From positions 32,630,688 through 32,694,687 of the forward strand of contig BSQZ01000001.1 in the NCBI GenBank assembly GCA_033239005.1: DNA of 64,000 nt. Reading direction: 5' to 3'. A program made the translations under genes and the position numbers. The stretch's first letter is position 1, and the number at the start of each line of letters is the position of its first letter. The notes under the pieces were generated by a model that saw nothing but the letters and a program-made list of their open reading frames with translations, searched no databases and was not told the origin of the DNA. The DNA is from Lamellibrachia satsuma. Taxonomy: Eukaryota > Annelida > Polychaeta > Sabellida > Siboglinidae. Shown here one piece after another: positions 22,061-36,672 of the stretch.

Positions 22061-23845
22061 ATTTAACAAGATTTAACAAGATTCCAGATGGCAAGTGGAC
22101 AAGGAAGCCATTGGTTTATCGAGAGTCCAACAATTTTATCATATATGTGTAGCCCGCCCTTATCAGGTATCTGTCAATTCTATTTTTAACATGTTCACAC
22201 TACTAGCATTAGCACAATCATTTTGGCAGTTTGTTCCATTCATTTATCACCGTCTGTGAGAAAGAATACTTTCTCATGTCCTCTGGTTCTACTGCTTTCT
22301 TTAAGTTTGAAAAATATATATTCCTATCGACATCCTTATAACCGTTCACTATTTAAAAAACTTTTATTTGGTCTCCTCTTAGTCTCCTGGTCTCTAGTGT
22401 TGTCAAACCACATTGTAATAAGCGGCTTTCATAACTAACGCCTCTCAATTCTGGAATAACTTTAGTTGCTCTTCGTTGTATTCTTTCTAGCTTGTCTATG
22501 TCCTTCGTACGATACGGCCTCCATACTTGTTTACAATATTCCAAATATGGTTTAACTATTGCTTTGTACGCAGCAGTAATCCCACAGTGCTCTACCTGAG
22601 TCCTTTTCTTGTGTGGTTCTACCTAGTACAGCATCCCCCATTGTATATTCTTCGTGTATGTATCTATGTCCTATGTGTGTGCATTTACACTTCCCAAAAT
22701 TGAATAACATTTGCCATTTTTCTGACCATTTAACTTGTTTATCTAGATCATCCTGTAAACATTAGTAACCTTTCTGAATACCTTTGTGTCATCTGCAAAT
22801 TTCAGTACTTTGCGAGGTGTGTCATCTTCCAAATCATTTATACATATTAAAAACAATATAAAATGATGGCTTAATACTGATCCCTGTGGTACCCCACTGA
22901 AAACAGATTTCCAGTTTGAAATCTCACCATCTACTACAACTCTCTGTCTTTTGTGTGTAAGCCACTTTTCTATCCAGTTGATTGCATAGTTACCTATGTC
23001 ATTGGCTTTAAGTTTAAGTAGCAGTCTTTGATGTGGCACTTTATCGAAAGGTTTCTGAAAATCTAAATAGGCAACTTCCAAAAAACATAAGATATTGATT
23101 AGACTTGACCTTGCTTTTAGGAGCCGATGTTGAGATGTATTTATTAATTTATGTTTTTTCCAAGGAATTCCACCGTGTGGTCTCTAATTAATGTTTCGAG
23201 TAATTTACATACAACTGATGTTAAACTCATTGGTCTGTAATTTTCTGGTTTGTTCCTCGATCCTTTCTTAAATAGCGGTGTAATGTTTGGTTCTTTCCAA
23301 TCTGAAGGAATTATTCCTTCTTCTAGTGACAACTTAAACACTTTTGCAAGTGGTCTAATTTGCTCAACAGTTTCTTTAAGACGTTTTGGTGGTATCCCAT
23401 CAAGTCCAGGTGATTAATTATCTTTCATCTTCTTAATTTTATTTGCTGTCGTTTCAGGAGTTAAACATAACTGCCCTAAATGTTCTGATTTATTGCCCTC
23501 AAATTTAGTAAATGGAACTGGAAGTGAGCTGATATCTTCTGTGGTAAAAACTGAGCTGAAATACTCATTCGGGACCTCTGCCATTTGAAACCCGTCTGAA
23601 ATAATGTTTCCACTGTTGCTTTCCAGTGGTTCGACCTGATCTCGAACCTTGTGTTTACTCCTTACATACACATAGACACTCTTGCTGTCTTTTTTATATT
23701 ACCTGCCAATTTTTTTCAAAGGTTCTTTTAGATTTTCTTATTCCAGTTGTAGCTAGGTTAAGTGCCTCTTTGTAGTTTGTGTAGTCTTCTACATTTCCAG
23801 TATGTTCATATACCCTCCACAGCATATGTTTCTGAAGAATGTTTC
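22060..23845 (-). mobile_element. CR1/L2-like LINE, 5'-truncated and degraded
   Basis: Starts at the 3' end with AACAAGATTT repeats (22062-22082) and runs through RT pieces at 22353-22544, 22743-23081 (FADDTKVFRK, SGVPQGSV), 23144-23341 (NYRPMSLTSVVCKL) and 23414-23671. Small deletions and frame shifts split the ORF. Very similar to the longer copy at 36577-39775. Confidence 0.85.
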
Positions 23846-23945
23846 ATTTTAGTTGCTCTCCTCTGTATTTATTCAAGCTTATCTATATCCTTCTTACGAT
23901 ATTTACTCCAAGCGTGTATATAACATTCTAAATGAGGTCTAATAG
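23845..23945 (-). pseudogene. Second small LINE fragment abutting the first
   Basis: Minus-strand text reads back into the later RT region (RPHLE ... YRKKDIDKLE.IQRRATK), out of order with the preceding copy. A separate, very short fragment is therefore joined here. Confidence 0.6.
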
Positions 23946-23999
23946 AACACGTTTGGCTGGATTGTTAGGTTTCAATTCAATGTTGACAATAATCTACTT

Positions 24000-24560
24000 G
24001 GTACCTATGTTCTATCTACTAAAGTCGCATGAGCCCAAAAAGGCTGGCGCCTTGCGAATACGCAGAACACTGTGTAAACAAAACAATAAAGCTCAATTTA
24101 TACGAATTTACGCTAAAATTCGGCGGTTAATTCTTTTTACCGAAAGCGTTTACTACAACTATGTCAGATATTTCTCTACGTATGTAATTTATATAAATTC
24201 ATCACGTTATCTCATAAATATTCTACAATGTAAACGGTAGTTTGATACGCCTAAATAAATACGTCACTCTGTACGAAGACCAAGTTTCTGGAACAACGTT
24301 TCTCTAAAAAAATATTGCCTCTGATTTACGTTTAGCCATGTCAATCTACTTAATGTATATGTTGTTTCTAAGGAGTGTTCTACCTACGAATAAACTAAGG
24401 ACTTAATTCACAAGCTGTAAACAAACCCTTTATCGTTCGCTGAATTAGAACTACATAACAATGTTGCCTGTGACTAAATGTTTACAAAAATTGTTTCTCA
24501 ATATATGTGTCAACCTTATTCTGGCCTCCTATAGTAAAGATTTTCCCAACTCAAAATTTA
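24000..24560 (+). repeat. Relic of a foldback-B inner arm
   Basis: Resembles 32975-33350: CTACTAAA..CG.A.GAGC, GTAAACAAAACA, ACTACAACTATGTCAGATAT and TTCAC..CTGTAAA.AAAC occur in the same order. Diverged and truncated. Confidence 0.65.
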
Positions 24561-24799
24561 CATCAACAAGTTTTTTCACAAATTAGTATAATTGAAAGGC
24601 TGTATAAACCAGAGCGTATTTAAACGCACGATGTCCACAATATTGTCATGCTCTTGTTTAATGAGTACCACAGAGAAGTAAAAAAAACGAGAGCGATAGA
24701 AGAAGAAAATACACGGAATAGCATATTCCTGCTAGCCAGGTACCAGGTACCAGTTGCCCCGAATACAGATGACAGAAGCGCTGACATTATTTTACTGCA

Positions 24800-25600
24800 C
24801 AGTTTGCAAAAGACACCCACAGAGTGAGTCAGTGACAGTAAATCGTTTTTGTCGAGACAAATAAATGTCAGACGTCTACTTACTTGATATATTATGTTTG
24901 GTACGGCGACGCCGATTTATATTAAACAAATGTATGTATGACTATATACGCCCCCCAATACCTACTTTCCAACATGACGAATGTACGCACATATGTGTAT
25001 AGATTGTTGCCCGAAATGGGTAGATCGAAATATTGTGCACAGACTGACAAACTATCAATTCTAATGTCGAAGCGGGAAACTTGGCATATCTGTATGAATG
25101 TTTCTGCGCGTCAAACTCCCCGCCAGTGGCACCACGTAGTGGATGTATTGTAACTCACGATTCCATCACTGCCACAACTTACATTTGCACATCGTCATTT
25201 CATTTGGTAAACTCCTACTTTTTTCGGTAAATCTCTCAATTTCAATTGCATACAATTGTGTTTGCTGTGCAAATGTGCATAGGAACAAACTAACGTTTTC
25301 TTAATCTATGTTACGTACACGCTCTCGTACAGTAGCAATGACGTACTAAGTGGTAAGCAACAATCGCGTTGCCCAGGCAACCAGGCGGTTGATAACGCTC
25401 CGCATTTTGAATTTATAATCAAGGTGTGGCAGTGGTGATATGCTGAGTGGCGTCACTGTCGGGGAGTTTGTCTGTGCGTAACTTTGTCTAGTGTAGAGTT
25501 CTTCTCAACGCGGCCCTCCGAGAACACGCGTGTTAGGAGGTAATAGTTCATCACAACAGCAATTTGTGCAGTAATTGAATCAGGAGAACATTCGTGAAAA
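24800..25600 (-). repeat. Relic of a foldback-A type arm, outer end to the right
   Basis: Follows the A right arm in order: AGACAAATAAATGTCAG, ATGACTATATACG, CCCCCAATACCT, CCACAACTTACATTTG, then the outer family end with GAGAACACGCGTG and CAATTTGTGCAGTAATTG..TCAGGAGAACATTCGTGAAAA (in pieces). Its outer end matches the left terminus of element B and helps place the B boundary. Confidence 0.7.
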
Positions 25601-25804
25601 GTGGCCTTTCTGTAAACCAAATATATGTGTTGTCATCAACTATCTTCGTCGGAATAGGGGGTATGCATGGTTATGAAATGTTTCATATCTAAAACATTAG
25701 GAGGTGAAAATGAAAAAAAGATGCGCAGATTCTACAAATCAAGTGTAAGTTATGGCCGCAGTTAAATGGTGAGTGTCGCCACTGGTGGCCAGTTTTATGT
25801 AAGG

Positions 25805-26630
25805 TTGTACTCCTGGTGGTACTCTTGGTGGTACTCCTGGTGGTACTCCTGGTTGTACTCCTGGTGGTACTCTTGTTGGTACTCCTGCTGGTACTCCTGG
25901 TGGGTCCTAGTGGTACTCCTGATGGTACTCCTGTTGGGTCCTAGTGGTACTCCTGGTGGTACTCCTCTATTGGTACTCCTGGTGGTTCCTAGTGGTACTC
26001 CTGGTGGTACTCCTGTTGGTACTCCTGGTGGTACTCCTGTTGGTACTCCTGGTGGTACTTATGTTGGTACTTATGTTGGTACTCCTGGTGGTACTCCTGG
26101 TGGTTCCTGGTGGTACTCTTGGTGGGTCCTAGTGGTACTCCTAATGGTACTCCTGTTGGGTCCTAGTGGTACACCTGGTTGTACTCCTGGTGGTTCCTAG
26201 TGGTACTCCTGGTGGTACTCCTTTATTGGTACTCCTGGTGGTTCGTAGTGGTACTCGTGGTGGTACTCGTGGTGGTACTCCTGGTGGGTCCTAGTGGTAC
26301 TCCTGGTGGTACTCCTGGTGGCACTCCTGGTGGTTCCTTGTGGTACTCCTGGTAGTACTCCTGGTGATACTCCTGTTGGTTCCTGTTGGTCCTCCTGGTG
26401 GTACTCTTGGTGGTACTCCTGGTGGTTCCTATTGGTATTCCTGGTGGTACTCCTGGTGGTACACCAGGTGGTACTCCTGGTGGTACTATTGGTGGTACTC
26501 TTGATGGTACTCCTGGTGGTACTCCTGGTGGTTTCTGATGGTACTCCTGGTGGTACTCTTGGTGGTACTCCTGTGGGTACTCTTGGTGGTACTCCTGGTG
26601 GTAGTCCTGGTGGTACTCCTGGTAGTATGC
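25805..26630 (+). repeat. 12-bp minisatellite GGTGGTACTCCT, about 69 units
   Basis: Units vary (CTTG, TTCCTAGT, GGGTCCTAGT). It follows directly after the foldback-arm relic. Frames reading WYSWWYS or GVPPGVPP are by-products of the 12-base period. Confidence 0.95.
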
Positions 26631-26990
26631 CGTAGGTGTTTTGCGCATTCTCCGTCACCAGAACGCAAACAGGTGACTGCAAGGTGGTGACGTATTCAGT
26701 GGACTGTATTTTACTTTGTTTCAAATAGGGCTAATATTTCGTGGGATCTTGGAAACATTTCATTAGATTTGGCTGTTGTGAGGACTGTCAAAGTAATGAC
26801 TCCCTGTTTAGCACTTAAGCTATAACCGGTTATACACTACGGTTGCTTACACGGAGGTTCGCTGCCTATTATGCATTGAATTATATTGTACATAGAAAAT
26901 GACTCAGTGATAATAAAACATATTCCGCCAAAAATGAGAAGCAGTATACCGATCAGGTGTTTATGCATATCTTTGCCGCGGTATGTTGTA
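26630..26990. other. Spacer, no gene seen
   Basis: Unique-looking AT-rich DNA between the minisatellite and the inverted-repeat copy. No ORF or motif is supported. Confidence 0.3.
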
Positions 26991-27770
26991 TGAATGGTTC
27001 TAAAAAAAATACAGGTGGTTGAAAAAGTTGTAAAGTATGTGAGGAGATATTAATTTCCATTCTTCAACGACTCGCCTTGTCGACTCCCTTATGCGTTGGA
27101 CAAAGGGTATTTCTTTTTAAACTGTCATTCTACATTGCACAGTGTGGGAATACACGCAAGCGACCGAATGGTCATGCGGTTGTTTTCACCGACAGTGGTG
27201 ACGCTCTTTCTTGCAGCATGAAGCCACGTATGATTCCTGTTGTTAACATATTTTGTCTAAGCAAAAGATTTCCGACGCATTCATGCCATTGTGTTTAATT
27301 CAACGACGATGGTATAGCATACGTTGTGAAAATTATGCATAGCTGCACGAAATATTCAAATGCTCTCAATATCTTCATTTTGTTCTATATTGTAAAAACA
27401 ATTTGATTTATTATTACTATACTTAGTCATTCAACTGATGGTAGACAATTTGAATTATATTGCAGAACTCTGACTGGAAGAACAGTAAGAAGCCGGAAGA
27501 CGTGGGCAGGTCACTTGGGGCGTAAGGAATAGGACCGACTAGACAAGAAAGCAGAGGCCATGGAACAGCCATCCAAAAACTTATAGATAGACACACTTTT
27601 ACAACAGTCACAACAAAATCGAAGCGTTGACGCATTTCAAGAGCCAGTGACAAACCAGTCGTTGTTGAAGAGTGAAAACTTTGGGTGTGTTAGTGCATCC
27701 ACAAGGTGGAGATCGAAACTGACAACTGCAATGGCAATTCCGTTGTGTTGACTCTTTAACAGCGCAGTGG
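26990..27770 (-). repeat. Inverted-repeat copy 2 (pairs with 21055-21880)
   Basis: GACAATTTGAATTATATTGCAG, GGAAGACGTGGGCAGGTCACTT and ACAGCCATCCAAAAACTTAT (each in part) are the inverted counterparts of copy 1. The two copies flank about 5.1 kb that now holds a LINE, arm relics and a minisatellite. Confidence 0.6.
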
Positions 27771-27939
27771 TAACGTAGAGGCTTATCGAATCATGAAGCA
27801 ACATTCATATATTAGACCAAGAAGAAGAAGAAGATCATGGCATCCTGTCACCCCTATCCGACTAACCAATGACAGTTGAAAAGGAGTTTTTTTTAAAGCT
27901 TGTAATTGTTACAATTCACGACAACATTATGTGCCACAC

Positions 27940-28115
27940 TAAATCACCGAGACGCAGTTTTGTCCAAAAAGAGTTTGCCACAGACTGGTATGCACAGTCG
28001 GGATGGTGCGTGTGTTCTCACAATGTACTACGTCAAATGGGAGAAAACCAAATATGTTAACTTATGTGTTGTGCATCACTCACATTAGCTAACACTTAAG
28101 TCATGTGAGTTAATG
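27940..28115 (+). repeat. Foldback-A arm fragment
   Basis: CACAGTCGGGA.GGTGCGTGTGTTCTC and GTCAA.TG.GAGAAAA match 8165-8235 of the A left arm in the same orientation. Short and diverged. Confidence 0.6.
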
Positions 28116-28339
28116 AGAGTGATATATTAACGTGCGCGTCATCAGTGTAATAAAAATAATGACTGATGTGATGGTATAGCGTGCAGTTTCCCAAGGAAGG
28201 AATAACAACGTGGACGGCCCGCAATTTCTCTCATAGTTATCAGTGTCCCTGTTTAAAAAACTACGTGTCGCTGGAACATACATTTTCTCTCATAGTTTTG
28301 TGTCCAGGTTTAAAAAACTAAGTGTCGCTAACTGGAACA

Positions 28340-28413
28340 TACATCTTAGTAATTGCTTGTTGTGTAAGAAAACTATGTCGTCTCTCATCATCAAATATAC
28401 TTTTTATAGATAA
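28340..28413 (+). repeat. 73-bp block repeated at 28811-28884
   Basis: ACATCTTAGTAATTGCTTG through CTTTTTATAGATAAG occurs twice, about 471 bases apart, the second copy directly after an (AT)n tract. Confidence 0.85.
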
Positions 28414-28741
28414 GCATCTTATATTACTGTTCGGTCTAAGTTCCATATGTTACAGTAAGTGTGGTGGGCGCTTTGCCGCGAGAAGTAGCAAGAAACATGA
28501 ACATTTGGAAGTTCGTTGGAATGGATGCATTACCAGTGTAAATGTCAAAAGGCGAGGCGGTTTAATGGGTGATTCACAACATGAGAGATTTCGGTGGCGA
28601 AGGAGACTGATTGCACTCATACATGGAAAGGGAAATGAGGCACTGGTGATAGAGAGTATCACCAGTATTTCCACTTGTTTGAACGAATGCAAGAGCATGA
28701 AGACAGTAAACTGAAAAAAGAAAAGTAAAAAGAAAACTGAG

Positions 28742-28746
<5 letters not shown>

Positions 28747-28811
<65 letters not shown>
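28747..28811. repeat. (AT)n microsatellite
   Basis: About 32 AT units. Confidence 0.95.
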
Positions 28812-28815
<4 letters not shown>

Positions 28816-28883
28816 TTAGTAATTGCTTGTTGTGTAAGAAAACTATGTCGTCTCTCATCATCAAATATACTTTTTATAGATAA

Positions 28884-30247
<1,364 letters not shown>

Positions 30248-30248
<1 letters not shown>

Positions 30249-30570
30249 GCAAACTTTTTAGAAACCACAGTGTTTAGTTATTAACTTTTTAGAAACCACA
30301 GTGTTTAGTTATTAACTTTTTAGAAACCACAGTGTTTAGTTATTAACTTTTTAGAAACCACAGTGTTTAGTTATTAACTTTTTAGAAACCACATTGTTTA
30401 GTTATTAACTTTTTACATTTACTTCATGATTTGTTTCAAATTAGTCCCTGATATGATCGTGCTTCGAATTATTGCCCAAAATGTTGCGCAAATGGAGCTT
30501 CGAGAGTGTGAGATTGTAAATCTAGCAGTAAAATAGTTGTACAACAACTTGGGAGTGCGTAATCACACAA
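30248..30570 (+). repeat. Duplicated block, copy 2, with 31-bp tandem units
   Basis: About 5.5 copies of the 31-bp unit, then the same 135-bp tract as copy 1, leading into the reverse transcriptase fragment that follows. Confidence 0.85.
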
Positions 30571-31130
30571 CGATGATACACAGAGTTACCTTTCCTTGGC
30601 TACTCCGGACACTAACTGTTTCTTAAACCAACTCAGGGATTGTCTCCAGAATGTATTCCACAGCAAATTAAGGCTAAATGCAAAGAAAACACAGTTTTTT
30701 TGTTACTGGTACACGAAAGCAGCGTGTTAAACTTGATTATTTTTGCAACACCTATGCTGACCCAGAATTTCACACCGGCTGTCTCAGCACGGAACTTAGG
30801 AGTCACCTTTGATAATAATTTCAATTTTAAACAGCATATATCACAAACTTGTCGTTGCTGCTTTTATCATGTTCGTGACCTTCGTCATATTTGCCGGTAT
30901 ATGTATTTCGCTGTTGCTCAAACTATTGCAATTGCTGTTATTAGCAGTAGACTTGATTATTGCAATTCACTTTATCATAATATTGCTATCAAGGACATCT
31001 TGAAACTTCAACGTGTGCAATTTTGTTTTGGTAAGGGTAGTTACTTGTTCTCCTCTTTTCTCTCACTCATTACTATTTCTTATACCATTGCATTGACTCC
31101 ATGTCCGATATTGCATTACTTTTAAGATCT
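30571..31130 (+). pseudogene. Non-LTR reverse transcriptase C-terminal fragment
   Basis: Begins with DDTQSYLS (YADDTQ type) and continues through the typical NLGVTFDNNFNFKQHIS, SRLDYCNSLYHNI and LKLQRVQ regions of the RT thumb and C-terminus. One frame change is present near 30690. A different lineage from the FADDTK LINE. The N-terminal half is missing. Confidence 0.75.
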
Positions 31131-31879
31131 CTACAATTACCTATCAAGCACTTTCATCCAAGACGAATTTCCTTTTATTTTTAGTTACGCTGAACACACT
31201 ACACGCACGCACGAACGCACGCACGCATATGTATACATGCATGCACGCATGCATGTATACATATTTATACAATTGTGTGCATACATACACACTCTATATA
31301 CAGAGGACAAACAGTAATAATGCTACACGAGAACAACAAGTCGGTAAAATCACCCGAGATACGAGACATTCACGCAGAATGACAAGTGAAAAGTCCAACG
31401 CGGGAAATCAGTTGACGCTGAAGATGAAATTTTATAAAATCTTAATGGCTCATATATGAAACCATCTTGAAAGTTCAAGTTTCACGAAAGTTCTCCTGGT
31501 ACAATTACTGTACAGATTGCGGTTGTGGTGAACTATGACCTCCCAATACACGTGTTCTCCGAGTGCCACGTTGAGAAGAATGCCTTGCAACACGAGGCAA
31601 ACTTGCACCCAGAAAAACTCCCCGACAGTGGCGCCACTCAGTGACACCTTGGTTTTATATTCCAAATGGACAGCGCAGAGTGGCACGAACCGCATGGATG
31701 GCTGGGCAACGCGATTGTTGTTTACCATTTGTCACGTCATTGCAACGGTGCACATGGGTGTAAGCCCTACAAAACATCGTTTCAGCAGAAAAACGTTATT
31801 TTGTTCCTATGCACATTTTCAACGCAAACGCTATCCACAATTCCCAGCCGGCATACAACGTCGGTATGACGTTGATTAT

Positions 31880-32760
<881 letters not shown>

Positions 32761-33172
32761 GTTGCAATTTTTTATTTGTTCAAGGTGCGAATGTTAACTG
32801 TAACATCTCTATTCTCTAAGACAACACAACGCGTCGGCCTGGTGGTCTTTACCTGCCGTTTGCACGGCGCCATCACAAAATTTAGACTTAATCTGATTGC
32901 TACGTTAGCCTTGAATAAGCCTGTTATTGTGTTCACAAGAACACTTTAGGCTATTATACTTGCCAACTATGTCTTTTCTACTAAACTCGTACGAGCAAAA
33001 GAAAGCCTGCCACCTAGCGAATACGGAGAACATTATGTAAACAAAACATCGAAGTCAGTGTAAACCAACTTACGCTAAAATCATGCTGTTAATTCCTTTT
33101 TACCGAAACCATTTACTACAACTATGTCAGATATTACCTTATGTATGTAATTTATGTAAGTGTATCACTTTA

Positions 33173-33176
<4 letters not shown>

Positions 33177-33254
<78 letters not shown>
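33177..33254. repeat. (AT)n microsatellite
   Basis: About 39 AT units; the mirror site in the right arm (39803-39814) has only a few, so it expanded on one side only. Confidence 0.95.
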
Positions 33255-33257
<3 letters not shown>

Positions 33258-33997
33258 ACAATGTATACGATAGTTTGGTACACCAGTTTAATTCACGACC
33301 TGTAAATAAACTCCCAATTATCGCTCGTTGAATTTGTTAACAAGAACAGTTTCTTAATATATGTCTATAAGAAGTTTGTGTATATAGTATATGTGTAATA
33401 GTAATACTTATTCTAACCAATATTCCACTGTTTCTGACTATTCACTATGCTATCTCAATTTTGGAATGGTAAACAACCCTATTAACGCTCACTGACTACC
33501 CTGTCGGAGTTCGGAACTAACTTACTCTAAAATCCTGCCTCTGACAAATAATTAGCAAAAACTGTTTTCTAATATATGTCTACAATACGTTTATGTATAA
33601 CATATATACAATAGTAATACTTATTCTATTCGATATTCCACGTTTTCTGTAAATTCTCTACACCAATTTCAAGTCGCTACTGCACCACGATTCCTGAAGT
33701 CAACGATCGAAATACGCGAGCTAACACACGCGCGAACACACATCCATGCCCACTCTAAAAGTGTCCGCCCCTATCCGTATTATATTTTGAGAGAAATGAT
33801 TGACTAATCGTAAAGTACATTAATTATTAAAAAAGCCACTAAACGGCTTTTAAACGTTGACTGTTACCGCGACGCAATGTGCGTCGTCTTTTCGACCAGT
33901 GGCCTTTCGCTACATTCAAAGAGTACTTCAGTTGTCAATTATCTGTTCGATTATTGTTTTCTGAAGTGTACTGGTTACTGTAAAAGTAAAAATCAAT

Positions 33998-34138
33998 ATC
34001 ATTATGGAATCGCCGAGTGCGCAGCAAGAAGACACGGTGGATGGTTTCGTGTTGTCAGTCGTGACTGACGGGTGGACGGCCTATCGCTGGCCAAAGGATC
34101 GAGAATGCTTGACTCAACATCAGCTAAACCTAAACAGA
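33998..34138 (+). CDS. Possible small ORF (46 aa), unrecognised
   Basis: Starts at an ATG in a TTATGG context; begins MESPSAQQEDTVDGF and ends QHQLNLNR before TAA. Its composition looks protein-like (acidic start, WTAYRWPKD in the middle). No family is recognised and no splice partner was found; chance is not excluded. Confidence 0.25.
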
Positions 34139-34196
34139 TAACACTACCTCACAGACGGTAACATATTACTGAGGCACATGTTTTGTACGGTTGTAG

Positions 34197-35108
34197 AGTA
34201 GGGTGGGGCAATACGCCTACTTTTTTCGGGAAATCGACTCATGGGAAAACCTTTTAGATATATCTCTGATATATTGGATGTATCACCTAGTTTATTATCT
34301 TAGCTGAAAATCTTGTATTGATATTTTCGATGTTCAATATCATAGAAAAAAGTTATAACCATTTTAGCAGGTCCGGGAAATGGGCGTTTTGCCCCAGGGG
34401 TGGGGCAAAACGCCCGCCCCTGGGCGTTATGCATTAATCAGCCTCATTTAATTATTAGTTTAGTTATTTTGCATTACCAAAGTGATGGTATTATTGGTAC
34501 ACTTCAGTATAGCGAAACCTTGTTGCATATCATAGTAATATTTGTTGTTATAATTTTATTAAGAACCGTAACTGAAATTGTTATTTAATTAGCTCCTTTT
34601 CTCTGAAATTTAACAAGTGCGTTACATTGCATATGTTTATTATAAACTGTCATACGCAGGTGGAACTTATCAACTCGTCTACTCACTTTCAGACACAAAT
34701 CTGACAGATAATTGTACGTTCCACCCTGTGCGTTTTGCCCCCAGTAAAGTTGGCATTTTTGCCCGACACGTTCAATATTAAAATTTCACCATCTGTATAT
34801 TACTGGCTTTTATCACTCGCATCCACAACATTCACAACATTAATGATTACATATTTGTCTACTGCATACACTCAACGCGTTTTCTCAGTTTCTTATGGTT
34901 ACTGCCCACAAAACGACTTTTAGGGTGACCATTTTTATAATTTATAGAATCAAAAGTTTGACGTAAACAAAATATCACGTGAATTTCGTTTTCTGCCACC
35001 GTATTCTAACCAAATGCGAAGAACTGTATGTGGCTTCATTTGGCGACCTCGAAATTCTTATTTTCGCGCTGTGAAACTAGTTAGAGGATGGGCTTTTTGC
35101 CCATTCGC
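34197..35108. mobile_element. Possible MITE with GGGGCAAAACGCCC-type ends
   Basis: The left side has GGGTGGGGCAATACGCC and the right side, inverted, GAATGGGCAAAAAGCCC. Internally 34383-34416 is a perfect 15-bp stem (GGGCGTTTTGCCCCA and its complement) around a 4-base loop, and another GCGTTTTGCCCCC lies at 34730. Ends of this sort occur in some cut-and-paste transposons. Boundaries and class are uncertain. Confidence 0.35.
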
Positions 35109-35300
35109 TGGTGATGCCGCGTGTCTAGTAATTCGCTGTCATGTATGTGTGTACATGTGGAATATACTTTAAAGTCCCAATTATATCTTAAACCATTTGA
35201 TAATGTTGGAATTAACATGCTGGATAGAAAAGCTATGAAGAAAATACACCCATTAGTTTTAGTTATGATATATGTTTGGACAGAACTGCATCTCCACCCA

Positions 35301-35480
35301 ACCACATGCAAGTGCTTCTGGTGGGGTCGAGGCCAGTGTTTGTGGACCAAGGACGGCTGTAAACGTAAAGCGGTGGGCGGCTGCCTAGTCTGGCTCAAGA
35401 AACAATGGCGCTGACAGGGAGAGTGGGTGCCAGGTGCCTATGCTACGACACATCGAAAAATATAAAATGCTACGTTCTAT
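35301..35480 (+). pseudogene. Frame-broken third copy of the cysteine-rich peptide domain
   Basis: The + strand reads CKCFWWGRGQC, LWTKDGC and GGCLVWLKKQW, matching the mature domains of the genes at 16744 and 44708 with the same CxC-x7-C-x6-C spacing. The fifth Cys is replaced by Arg (GCKR instead of GCKC). After the conserved Trp the WC cysteine is also Arg, a TGA stop follows at 35412-35414, and the remaining part (CLCYD ... KC, 35443-35470) continues in a different frame. No signal-peptide exon was found nearby on this strand. It lies in the loop of foldback B, in the opposite orientation to the two genes. Confidence 0.65.
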
Positions 35481-35875
35481 AGCGACTCCAATCACCAGGC
35501 GGCGCTGGTGTTGGCGCCTTATCCCCCAGGGGCCGCTATAACGAGAGCTAAAGACAGCAACGCTATCAACACTACTACTTGTTGACATTCGACTCTGGCT
35601 CAAACAGTTCAGTTGATGTATCGCATCAAATATTCTTTGTTACCGATTTAGGCTGAACAATGCTCTGTCAAACGAATTACTTTTTGTGTTTCACTGATCA
35701 ATCTATGTCATTTCTGCAGATTAGTGATCAGTTAAGCTTTGTGTCGTTATCTGCGTGGTCTGGTCAACTAGAATAAAAGGAATTCCACTAAAGAAAGACG
35801 AGTTTGGATTTGGATTGCTTGCATAAACACACGTAGAAATGCACGTGAATGCTGAAATGTACACACCTATATCGA

Positions 35876-35935
<60 letters not shown>

Positions 35936-35962
35936 CATACGCACGCACGCACGCACGCATGC
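35876..35962. repeat. (ACGC)n microsatellite
   Basis: About 20 ACGC units with single interruptions. Confidence 0.95.
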
Positions 35963-36672
35963 AAGCACAACCACATACACATATAAACAATACAAACAGT
36001 CAAGCGTGTGCGCGTGTACGTGTACGTGTACGCGTGTGCGTATGTGTGTGGGTGTGTGCTTGTTTGTGTTTGTGATGTACCAGGACTAGCGGGTACCGCA
36101 GTCTTTACGTCGTACCGTGCTCGACATAGAGATAGTGCGACATGAGTTAATTCTGGCCGATCCCGGACTTCAGGAATCGTGGTGCAGTAGCGACTTGAAA
36201 TTGGTGTAGAGAATTTACAGAAAAAGTGGAATATCGAATAGAATTGTATTACTATTGTATATATGTTATACATAAACGTATTGTAGACATATATTAGAAA
36301 ACAGTTTTTGCTAATTGTTAGTCAGAGGTAGGATTTTAGAGTAAGTTAGTTCCGAACTCCGACAGGGTAGTCAGTGAGAGTTAATAGGGTTGTTTACCAT
36401 TCGAAAATTGAGATAGCATAGTGAATAATCAGAAACAGTGGAATATTGGTTAGAATAAGTATTACTATTACACATATACAATATACACAAACTTCTTATA
36501 GACATATATTAAGAAACTGTTCTTGTTAACAAATTCAACGAGCGATAATTGGGAGTTTGTTTACAGGTCGTGAATTTAACAAGATTTAACAAGATTGCCA
36601 TCTCGAACAAGTTCCAGATGGCAAGTGGACAAGGAAGCCATTGGCTTATCGAGAGTCCAACAATTTTCTCAT

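Larger units (their letters stand above)
33713..36167. other. Single-copy loop of foldback B
   Basis: 2.45 kb between the arms. It contains a possible 46-codon ORF (33998), a GGGGCAAAACGCCC-type segment with a perfect palindrome, a frame-broken cysteine-rich peptide domain (35301) and an (ACGC)n tract. No transposase. Confidence 0.7.

Noticed and set aside
28322..28714. 130-codon ORF
   Set aside because: Begins inside the duplicated 73-bp block region, no motif recognised, with overlapping frames on the other strand.
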